64,000 bases of DNA, taken from the NCBI GenBank assembly GCA_013399895.1, contig VXBA01004176.1:1701442-1765441 (forward strand). The letters run 5' to 3'. The notes under the pieces are model-generated. The model saw only the letters and a program-made list of their open reading frames with translations, was not told the DNA's origin and did no database searches. Below are positions 24,576 to 35,600 of the stretch, piece by piece. The position numbers and the translations under genes are program-made. Each line of letters opens with the position of its first letter. Position 1 is the stretch's first letter. The DNA comes from Serilophus lunatus (Eukaryota > Chordata > Aves > Passeriformes > Eurylaimidae).

Positions 24576-26263
24576 AAATACATTCTTCAGAGATAGTATG
24601 GTTTGCACCTGTTATTTATTTTTAAAAATGCCTATTTTATTAACTTATTTTTTAACTTATTTTTGACAATATACTTCCAGTACAGTACTTGATTAGACAC
24701 TCTATTCATGACTGAGGATGTCTCTTTCAATGAAAAGATGTGCAACTCTTAAACTGACAGATCTTGACAGGTCTAATCGAATTTCAAATGTCAGCTGAAG
24801 AAGTGAGTGCAAAATTATCTTAATCCTTGTGAATGGTGACCACTCAAATCCGCACTGTTCACCTGACAGTGCAAGAGCCACTGCTTTCAAACTGCTTCTG
24901 CTTTTTCCAGAGATGCAAAGGGCCAGGCAGTGCTGTGGTGCTTCACTGGGTTTCTCGAAGAAAATTTGGAGAGGAGAGAATTTGTCTTAGGTATTGTACA
25001 GTAAATTATGCACTAAGAGACCATACTTCAAAAATTTGTTTTTTATTCTCTTCAATTGACTTAAGCAAGGGCTTTTTTTGGCCTTTGTTCCTTGCTAACT
25101 TTGTTCCAAACTAACTAGTTGCATCGTTCTATCCCCAGCACCCTTGCTATTCTGCTTTAATTTGTTGGTCTTCTTCAGTACACATTGCGCTGACTGTATA
25201 TGAGAAATAATTTTCTGCATAAATCCAATTTACTATCAACACTGCACATGGTTTTCTCCTTCCTTTTTTCTATATTAATACCTTATCATTAGTGGCTTCG
25301 CAGTAAATTTCTTTGCTCCCATTCATATTATTCACAATGCTATAGAATTTAGAGACAGAAGAAGCCTATCTGATTACCTGTTTCCAGGCGTTCAAATAAT
25401 ATTGCTTCTTGTACTAAGAAACTTTCTGACATTTGGCTGCCCTGTATCTAAAGCAGAAGCCTAAAACACAGTTCTTTATTATTTCTTGGGATTCTAACTG
25501 TTCTGGACTTTACATTGTATTCCTGGAAATACACAAATATTTTTAATAAGGAATACTAGTCCTCATTTGAGATGGTTTTTCATAGGGATGTCCACAATAC
25601 TGCTTTTCTATTGTGAACTTAATTTGCTACACTGTTTTACCAATCCATGTATTTCAAACTCAATCTGCTTGCTCCGAACATTGCTGTTCTCTATAATTTC
25701 TGCTTGTATATATTTCAGTGTCTTCATAGACAATGGATTAATGGATCTATGCAAATTATAGACAGCTCTTCTTGTGACTCTTTTCTTCAAAGATAATTTA
25801 ACTTTATTTGTTGTATGTATTTTCAGGTCTAATGTTTTCAAGCTTGTGAATTACTTCTCTGTCACCAGGTCTGTGCAGAACTTTGAACTGTGATATTGCT
25901 TGTAAAAGCCATTGTCACTTCCATTCACTTCCACATCATTATTTAAAACGTTAAGTATAACTGGTGCTAACGATTCCTGAACTACACCAGACACTCCCAT
26001 ACGTAACTTTCCATCATTACTTTTTGTGTATCACCCTTTAGCCCCATTTCAATCCACGTAATTGTCCTCTAAGTAGTTGGCATTAATTTTCAATTAACTA
26101 CTCATGAGACAGTTTCAAGACTATATTAAAATCTGTATGTATTACATCTGTTGTTTTCACTTCATCTACTGGTTTTGTAGTTTTAGTTAAATAAAAAGCA
26201 ATCAGGTTTGTCCAGCCAAGATGTATTCTTTATAAAATTATGCATATTCTTATTCATTGTTCA

Positions 26264-26269
26264 GCTATC
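26264..26269. repeat. Left target-site duplication of the LTR
   Basis: GCTATC, identical to 26602-26607 on the other side of the LTR. It sits directly against the first N of the gap. Confidence 0.65.
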
Positions 26270-26328
26270 NNNNNNNNNNNNNNNNNNNNNNNNNNNNNNN
26301 NNNNNNNNNNNNNNNNNNNNNNNNNNNN
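26270..26328. other. Assembly gap (59 N)
   Basis: A run of 59 undetermined bases. It begins immediately after the direct repeat GCTATC and lies at the inferred 5' end of the LTR remnant, so it most likely marks an unresolved repeat. The real length may differ from 59. Confidence 0.99.
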
Positions 26329-26601
26329 AGGTTGGATGTAAGAAGGAGGGGGACTGGGAGGTAAAAGGTGTCTTTTAGTGTCTCACTCTTAGCTCTGATC
26401 TTGTTAGTAATAAATTTGATTATTATTCCCACATAGAGTCTTGTTTTGCCTGTGACAGTGATTAAGAAAGAATCTGCTGTAGTTGTTATCATAAATAGCG
26501 AAACCTCTCGTTATATTCTCTCTCCTCTATAGCTGGGCATGGGGGAGTGAAAAGGTGGCTGTAGTGGGCCCCTGGCACTCAGCCCGGGTTAAACCACTAC
26601 A
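26329..26601 (+). mobile_element. Endogenous retroviral LTR, 5' part lost in the gap
   Basis: The sequence right of the gap ends GGGTTAAACCACTACA, a CA-3' retroviral terminus of a style I associate with passerine ERV LTRs. A polyadenylation signal (AATAAA) at 26409-26414 supports plus orientation. The flanks carry a perfect 6-bp direct repeat, GCTATC at 26264-26269 and 26602-26607, consistent with integrase target-site duplication. Six bases is typical of alpha/beta-retrovirus-like (ERVK) elements. No gag, pol or env sequence is visible, so this looks like a solo LTR unless the gap hides a provirus. Confidence 0.7.
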
Positions 26602-26607
26602 GCTATC
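26602..26607. repeat. Right target-site duplication of the LTR
   Basis: GCTATC directly after the ACTACA terminus, matching the left copy before the gap. Confidence 0.65.
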
Positions 26608-29600
26608 CCATGGAAAGGATACAGGAGATTAGCAAATGCACAAGGAAAGACTCCAGCCTTCCCCATCTTCTTAAATGACACCCTTACACTTATCTCCCTT
26701 TTATGTCCTTGAAAATTCTCTTGCCAGATAATCAGCAATTCCATTTTTAATATGTGCTCCATTATTTTCTAGAGTTGGTTTGGACTCAGGGAACAGCAAT
26801 AGAAAGGTTCATCTCTTTTCTTCTCTCCTATTTTGGTGCACTCACACTTGTCCAGATCAGATCAAATAAAGCTCCCTGAGATCAGTGTCACTATTAGAAC
26901 TCTGAGCCATATTCAGATCATGCAGAGAACCACAATGTTTTTTCACACTCGTTAAGCATTTATCATCTTCCAGCACCATTTCATAGTAATACTGAAGTTA
27001 TTTTGGACTCATGTCTGCAGAAGGTCAGCCTTCCTCTCTGAGCTGCCTCGGTGTTCTTGCAGAGAGAAAGACTGGGAGCTCACCTCACTTTTCCACGAAG
27101 ATTGCTTTCAGTGGTGCTGAAACATGGAAACAGAACCAAACTATGCTCAGGCTCTCCTACCTTTCTTCCTAACAGAGGAGATCTCAAATAAATAGAGGAT
27201 GCACTATCTCAGTCTTTTGATTAATTAGCTTGCTATGAAAATCAGTTTTCTCCAACAGTTAGTAGTTCTATTGAAGCACCACAGATTCTTCTGTTGCTCT
27301 GATCCAACCTGCAATAAGGCAGAGCCTACAGCTGTTACTAAGACCAGCCCCATCTCCAAAGCATCACTCCATAACTGTTCTTAGAACCACTAGCTTTAGT
27401 TGTAACACGGCAAATCAAGTTTTCAATATTGACTGCAGACAAATGTGACTTTATTGGGGTAGATATATTGAGCTTATACAGACATAAAATTATTGTCAGT
27501 ATCTGTCAGAGTTCGTATCTGGAAGAAATCTCAGTAAATTAATATCTGACTACAAAATCTGACATGCTTTCAATTCTGGGGAGCATTCTGCATCCACTAC
27601 TTCAATGGAACCAGGATTTTATCATTGGTCTGATTGGTCAGTCATTTCAGGCTGAAGGCCTTGTCCTGTGCTATCCCAGATCCCCCGTTTGCAGTAATCA
27701 CAAATGAAAGAAATCTAGGAAGTAAAAACTCGGGAATTTGAATTTTTTCTTTATAAAATACACTGAGAAGTTACTTTTTCTCCTTCATATTTGCAGCCAT
27801 ATTACTACCATGATGTGTTTTGATCTAATTTTTCTCATATTTCTCAATATCTGATTACATCAGTGAAAAGATTAGTTTTGAAGCTTCTTCATTTATGTAC
27901 TGAAAAGTACTATGGAGCTCTACTTGTAATTTAGAGTAATTTTTAGTAGTGGCATAAAACACTACTAATATCATACATACTATAGAAGGTAATGAAGGAA
28001 AACTGAAAAAAAAAAAAACCTGCAACAAAAAAGAGGGAGGAAATTCCCTGACAAAGCAACTATTTAGTGTGGTTGAGAATAATATCCCTAGATTGCTTCA
28101 AATAGGTTGTATTACTCAGAAACAAATTAACTTCCATGGTGCTACCAGCCAACAATAAAAAATGTCATTCTATAGTTTCAGTTTTGTTTTTTTAGAATTA
28201 AAGCTTATTGTAAATAACCATGCACACAGAGAGCAGTCATGCTTCATGCATGGCATCTAAAATAATTTTAAATTATTGTCCTTGGGTTGCTACGGAACTA
28301 TCATCTTTGTATGAGTAATGTAAGAGTTTATCTACCAGACTAGACTAGTGTGCAACTTTTACAAGAATAACTGTAATTCACAAGTACATTAGATGGCAAC
28401 CTATGTTCTGTTTACCTAAATTAATATACCCTCGATGTAGTGTATATCATTGTCTCTCCCTCTCTTAATGCTCTGATAATAGAGTTTTGTAACTTCTAAA
28501 AGGATTACTTCAATCCAATCAGCAGGTGCTGGGATCAGTGTGTGTCACACAAACACTTGCTAATCCCTTTTCTTACAGCTCCCAGCTGCCAAAGGTGCTC
28601 AATGAAATCCCAATGAAATGGCTGGATACAACCTGGTGTGCACTGATGCAGGTTTTCATCTCTGGAGGAAATCTTGGAAAGTACATGTGATGCTAAACAT
28701 TGTTTTACTTGGAGTGATGTAGGCAGGTATGCTTTTGAAAGGAAATGTAGCTAAGCAATTAAACATTAAAAAATAGAATGCTTAATTATGAAACATTTAC
28801 TCTACCTGGATTTCTAAATATAGCAGAAGGTAAAGAAATTCACTGTACAAAGAATCCCTTCTCAAGGATTATCAGCTACTTAATGGTGTCTTCTAGGTCT
28901 TAAAATACCACCTCCCCCAACTCCTCCTCCTTACCCCCTTTCTTGAAACATAAATTATGCCTATGAAGTTTTACCCTTGCAATTACTTTGCTTTAAATAA
29001 ACCTCAACAAAAAAGAGATGATTACCATAAAAGGAATATAATTTGCTCCCTTACAATCCCTGTATTTCTCTATCTCCTTCTGTCCAACTCTCTGAAAGTA
29101 CTCACATTACTTCTGCAGAGGAGGCAAGTATCATTGCTGCTTCACATGAAAGGGCAGAAACATCAAAGTGAAATTCCAAAAAAACCTGCTGTTTTCTCCC
29201 TATCCCATGATCATGTTTATAGACATGGCTAAAGGTCAGGCAAACTGAACGAAACCATATCTGAAAACATTTTTGCAATTAACGATACCCGGTGATGGAT
29301 TTAGAACATACTTTACTCTGGAGGTTTTGTTTAGAAATACAAGTTTAAGTGGCTGGTGAGTGGACGAATTTAATTTATGCATATGTTGAATGCTGTTTAT
29401 ACAAAGACATACCAAGCTAAATAATAAAGATTTAAAAGATGACTTATCCAGAATCAGTTTATAAACTTTCTGTACTTCTTGTAGTAACTTCCCAATAAAA
29501 ACCTGAAATAGTCTTCAAATAAAGGAAGAATATTACTTCAAAAAATGGAGGGCTAAAACTCTCAGTCAAATACTGCTATTTCACAGCATGGGATATGTTC

Positions 29601-31101
29601 ATATGGGATATGTTATGGGTTGTGACATTTCTTAAAAGAAAAAATAAATCCAAAACCAACAAACAAAAAAAACCAATCCAAACCTCCCCATTAAAGAGAG
29701 CTCTGGAGATAGGATCTGGCACCAAGGAGAATTTGTCAGTTGAATTTGTCAACTGAGACATTTTGGGAAGCACTTTTGGTAGCACAAGACACACAATTGA
29801 TTAAAAACCGGCATGAAAGCTGCACAAAAATATACAAATCAAGACCTTTGACTCTTTATGATAAATATTGACACCCAACTCCATTCTCACAGGAAAATAC
29901 TGTTTACTTCTCACACATTAAATCTATTTTTCAAATGATCCCTTCTTCTCACTTCATTTTTTTACTCGTGCTTTGAACATCATACTGCAATCCAAGACAT
30001 ATTTGTGATTTATTTATATGCCTGTTGTATGTCTGAAATGAAAACTTTAAAAATATATTACTACACACTAATTACCTAGATGAAAACACAAAACTTAATT
30101 CCCTGACTTCTTCCTCTCCTAGCCTTGCTAACTCAAGCATCTAAATTTGGGTTCCTTGTTGTGTACTGTATTTTCAAATTTAGAGTTTATTGAGTTTAAT
30201 GAACTAAACTCTGTGTTTTTTTCAGAGCACTTCAATAGACTTCATTTACCATATATCTAAAAATTACCAAAAGAAAAATACAGAATTCTGAAATTGTCAT
30301 GTTTAAGAATAATCTTCTCTTCAAGCGAGGTCAGGTTCTCCAGAGATAATGAAACCAGTAAAACCCAGGCAACCATGTCATCCAAGTACATCCAAGTGAT
30401 ACAGCACATGTGATTTATAGATAGTCTGGCAAATTATACCTCTGTTAGATACTGGCCATCTTGAAGGCAGAAAAGAAAATATTTTTACAAACATAACATC
30501 CCTGCTAGAGCACAGGGATAATCAGTAATATTCTTACTACTACTCTTGTAAATAAAATGGTAAAGATCCTTCTTTAGAAACAAATAATGACTCATAAAGG
30601 AAAACTCTTCTGCCTTACAGTGTGAGGGTTTTTTTGGGGGAAGAGGGTGGTGTATCAAGTTGATAGAGATGGTTCACGGACACACATAGGGGCTTGTGAA
30701 AAATTGGAAACATGCGATACAAAATCTCACAAGTCTTGCAATTCCTGATACACCCATAAGCGCAAGTGACCATATGGGCACCTGTGAGAAAAAGCAGGGA
30801 AAAGACAGACTGGGTAATCAGCCTCTTCCTTAGAAACCTCCTGTAACAGTTAGAAACAGGAAACTTAAAACTCCACAAACATCTTGAATGATAAAATCCT
30901 TGCACTCAGGACCGTTTTGGAACCATGACCCCTACCTAGGAAGTTCCACGTTTGCACACTGCAAACCACAGAGAAGAAACCCAATTAGTGTAACTGTCAG
31001 TTACACTGGCAGAGCAAACTCAGTGCAATAGTAAAAACAAAGAGTCTGACTTAAAAGGTAGCTAAGAGAGCAGATTGGATAAAATATTCATTTTTTTAAT
31101 G

Positions 31102-31157
31102 ATTGGCCTTGATATTGGAGGTCTCTCCCAACCTAAATGTTTTTATGAGTCTATGAC
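31102..31157 (+). mobile_element. CR1 LINE, 3' tail only
   Basis: About 55 bp matching the extreme CR1 3' end: TTGATATTGGAGGTCTCTCC, CAACCTAAATG, then a degenerate ATGAGTCTATGA tail. It is either a severely 5'-truncated insertion or an eroded older one. Confidence 0.75.
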
Positions 31158-32404
31158 AGTAAGCTGCAAAGAAACTCTTTTCATAGGAGCACTTTCAGGA
31201 ATTAATGGAGATGACTTGGGAAGAAGACATGCCTGACTTCTGCCCTATCCCTTCCATGTCATACTCACAGCCACACTGAACCAACGCACAGTAACAGAAT
31301 AAGCAATACTGGACATGAGAAAGATGCAGCTGGCATCTGCTCGGGTCCCAAATTGAGACGAAGTGTCCTATTTTTTAGGTAACCTTTTATCTATGCACCA
31401 TGGGATTTTCAGCTGAGGTTGGCCTAACTCGGTGATTCTCAAATTCTCAAATATTTTTCTCATGAAAGCATTCAAAAGGGGTTGTGAAGTGATGTTAGAA
31501 AAGCTTCAGAAGTGCATAAGCTGAAGACATTCTGCCTACTCCTGGGACTCTTGGTTTTCCATGGAAGCCAATAAAAGATAACACTTTAAAGAAGTTCGAA
31601 GAACACTGGTCTAATCCACAGATGAAAATATTTGAAGTGACAGAGGGCAAAATAAGAACAAGGAAAAAAAACAATGTGAAAGAGAACAGAAAAAGAAGCC
31701 AAGAACAGACTATAGAGGTCAACAAAGAAGTGAAATGATGAAAGAAGACACTATACTGCAAAGGAAGAAAGTCAGAAAAACAAAACACAGAACACAGCAA
31801 ATTAAGAAAATTTTATGGAAAGAAGTACATTTTGGTCATAGCTGATAACTCTCAACATTTTCTCACATAGTGTTTCTTTTCCTTGGAACACTTCCCTTCA
31901 AATACTTGAGAATACATTGAGAGAGTGACAGTAGTAGTTTTGAGTAGACAGTAAAAGGACAGTTTATTGTTAAACAGAAAGAAAAATAAAATACCTAAAA
32001 TTCACTGCATGTGTGCATGTGCATGTGTGTGATTGCTAAGGACCTGGCAGATTTGGCATATAGTCTTGAAGAAAACTTATCAGTTCAGAAGAGACTCAAA
32101 GAATGTGTGGATGGCATCCTTTTCTGTCATAGGGGTTATTTACTATAGACTGCACATCCTTAGTTTGGTTTTTACAAGCTATTCCAACGTGTATTTGATA
32201 TCTTTCAGTCAGCTCTCCAAATATGGAGCACTTTGCTCTTAGATAATGAGGCCAAAACTAAAACCGCAGAATGAAATCTGACAAACCCTGGTGCAGAATT
32301 CCTTTTTAGTTTCGTGTCTTAAAAAAAGACTAATGAGTGACAAAAAAGGACAAAAATACTACCTTCAATACAATCCTTTTTCTATTAAAGCCAATAGGAT
32401 TAGT

Positions 32405-32612
32405 TGTAAGAGCACAGCAATGGGATGCCAGGCAATGGGGGTTTCCTCCTGGTTCTGCTTCTGACCTTAAGGTTAGTCTTGGTCAAGATGCTTCCCTGTT
32501 CTGTGCCCAAGTTTCCTGGACTAAAAAGACAGGACAATGATATTGACCTTTAAAAAGAGCTTTGAATTTACTGATCAAAAGTGCTGTATAAGAGTTGCTT
32601 ATTATTACTTTG
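32405..32612 (+). mobile_element. Ancient MIR-like (CORE-SINE) relic
   Basis: The block order follows a mammalian-type MIR over about 200 bp. It runs through 'aagagcacagcaatggga', 'cctggttctgcttctgacctt', 'cttggtcaagatgcttccctgttctgtgcccaagtttcctgg', 'gacaatgatattgacct' and finally 'agtgctgtataagagttgcttattatta'. The last block corresponds to the L2-derived tail of MIR elements. These are rare, very old relics in bird genomes. Identified by eye from the family consensus as remembered. Confidence 0.6.
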
Positions 32613-35600
32613 GTTACTGAAGTGAGTTGAAAGGATCCTGGCAACTTTAATCAAAATTTCTTGTATCAGGTCCCAGAATCCCACCTGAAGGATGAAGTTT
32701 CTGAAAATTGAATTGTGAAGATACATATGTGGTAAGTTGATGGCTGGTGCATACCCTCAGGTACTGCAGAGTTTTTCCTGACTACAACAGAACTTCAAAT
32801 GTCACAAAAATAATTTCTGGACTTCCAGAAGAAACAATATAATAGGAACCATTAGTACATTCAGTACATTAACAGCAATTAGACACTATTATGATGCTTT
32901 AAGTCAAACACAGTCAAACAAAGACACCAAAAGGTGAAAGGAGAAAGCATTTTTCTCAAGCAGGTATTACATATGCTCACCTAAGCATCAGCAGGATATC
33001 CCTCCTTTTGTGAGCCAGCACTGGCCTGGGAATCTTATGTTGCTGCTTCTGTCAAATTGCTGTGGTTAATAAAGCCAACCCCTCTAGGTGCCTTCCAACT
33101 AAAGCAGTAGACAAACAGCTGCATCAGAAATACTCCTGCATTTAGAAAAGCTTTGAGTTTGGATTCTGCATTAGCTTCATCCTTGACAAATTCCGTCCCA
33201 TAAATCTACCTCAGCCTCCCACACTGGCATGGTAAATGTTTGTTACTGTCATGGTCTATATTACACAGAATTAACACACATATTTATAACACATACAAAA
33301 AACGAGTTTAAAATGAAGTGCTTCTCTGGGTGTCATTACTGCATGCTATTTAACAACTGCTATGTTTAAGCTAACATCCCTTGGATTTTGTCTGATGTAT
33401 GAAGTGGACATACACACTATGGCACTTCACGCTACAATAGCACTCTGTCTGCAAGACTGTTCCATGGAACATTGTAGGCCTACAGATAGGAGGTTAGTAC
33501 TGTAACCTGCAATTTGCAGAGTGAATTTAATGAAGTTCCACACAGTCCACACAGAGGTAAAGCTTGGAGTAATCTCATGGTAGAGTAGGTACACGAGGGC
33601 TTGTTTTGTTGATGGTACTTCTATACACAGTCCATCTACTCATGCACATAATATCTTAGAGCATTTAAATGATCTCTATCTATTCTACCGGCAAAATTTG
33701 TCACTAGCAAAGACATGTGACATCTTTTCCATTAGCTTTTTTCTGTAATGGGACACAAACAAATTAAAAGGGTTCTTTAACATACATCTCCTCCAGTACT
33801 GATGTGGCTGAGACCACCACAAATTAAATTTTGTAAATTATCATCACTGTGCTTTTCACCATTAATGTCACTATATATTCACAATTTCCTCATCCCAAGG
33901 AGCAAAAACAGCCTTGTCAGCTTCATTTGCACACTTTTGCAAGAGATGAAAATTGCAAATACTGCAAGGAAAAGTTTTCAAATTTAAAATGCCAAATAGT
34001 TTTTCATTAACACTGAAAAGTCGTGTATATTATACCTCTGCTCCTAAACATCAGTCACCACTGAATAATCATCTCAAGGCAAATGACTGAAAACATAGCA
34101 GCATTTAAAGGAATAAAAAGGCCGAAATAAACATGAAGTAACATTGTTTCTGGTGTAATTACAACCTTTTTCTGTGCCATAAAAATATCACTGGGATCTA
34201 GGGCCTGATTCTGACTGGGCTCCCATCCACTAATCAGTTGACTGCAGACACAGCCAAGAGTGCAATTTCAGTTCTCAGATATTTTTTGCTGTGGTTTTTT
34301 CCCCTTGTTATCTCAGTAGATATCTTCACTTTAGTGAGATGGATATTGAACTACCATCTTGCCACACATTCCAGGAATATGCACACAGCAAGCAGCTCAG
34401 CATCAACTCACACATGAACAGCCTTAGCTCCCATAAAATATTCATTCATTTTAAAAATATTTGCACCCTGCTGTCAAACTTAGACAAATTCATACTGAGC
34501 CTCAGAAAATAGCTGTTTTAATGGTAAATGATGTTCCAGAAACCTCTTTCAGGCTAAACACTCTCGTCAAAATTATTTTAATAAGAAAGATTAACAATTT
34601 CAACATTAGCTGCTAATCCCCTTTCATTTGAAACTGTGCTGATAAAATTCTTTGCTTGTCATTCAAATAGTAAGTAATAATTATAGATTTGGGGCCTCCA
34701 TCTCTTGCTTCATTAATAGTAAATTGCATGGAAGTCTGAAGCATAAAGTCAGCTTTGATACATCTCAAAATGCAATTTCCATAGCTTTCCTTAGCTATGT
34801 ACAATTAATTACAGAGTTAATAAGGGGAATATGTTAATGAAAGGGAAATTATTCACTCAGACCACCTGGTCTTATCAAATTTCTTTAATATGTTTCCTTC
34901 TTTCTGTGAATTTGCATGACAGCAAGAACACAAATCATGGTGTGTGCTGCTAGTCCTTTAGTATTTTTACTTGCAACCAGCTAAAGTCCACTTAAATACA
35001 AAAGGAATGAAAGAAGGAGTCAGTACTAAGTAACTGACTGCACTTGCTTTCCCAAGTCCAATGCTGAAACAAATTTATAATTACCAGTCTCTCTTCAATG
35101 CTCAAGGATAAATACAATGCATCCAAAAAGGAGACATTGTCATTTTTTATTTTCTTTAAAGAAGTATGTTGCATATGCACATATTTGACACAAGACGTAC
35201 AGAACTGCGCTTCAATTCACTGCACTCCGACAGCTACTAGAGCTTAGTTGCTATGTGCAGCAGGGTTTTTGGATGTTCATGGGACTATTTTAGTTGGTAC
35301 AAACAGCCCAGTCAGAAGGAGGCAAACCTTCACGTAAGTCATCTTAAAAATTACACATTTGTGGCACGTAGAGAAATATTTTTAAAGACGGGTCAAATCC
35401 AGAAACCAACCATCTTCAACAGACATTGTTGGATTTACTACTAACCAGACTGAGGACTGAGTATTTTAGGACCTGGATGCCAGCCCTCATAGTAATTCCA
35501 GACTGAAAAAGGCAGAGAATAATTTTCAGAGCAATAGTGGGTCATGCTTGGAGGAAGTGATGCTTGTGAGCAGTTTGTCACCTCTCCCTTCTATCTTTAG

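Larger units (their letters stand above)
25880..26830 (-). mobile_element. Ancient CR1-like LINE relic, split by an LTR
   Basis: Scattered but collinear resemblance to reverse-strand CR1/L3-type LINE sequence. An 'atcattatttaaaacgttaagtataactggt' block is followed by a 'ctgaactacaccagac' block. A 'gtatgtattacatctgttg' to 'cttcatctactggttttg' block and an 'aatcaggtttgtccagcc' block come next. After the LTR there is 'tttttaatatgtgctccattattttctag'. The copy is heavily decayed, and its ends are uncertain; it may extend further on both sides. Read by eye from remembered family sequence. Confidence 0.5.

Noticed and set aside
26265..26492. 75-codon minus-strand frame running into the gap
   Set aside because: Crosses undetermined bases and lies within the LTR.
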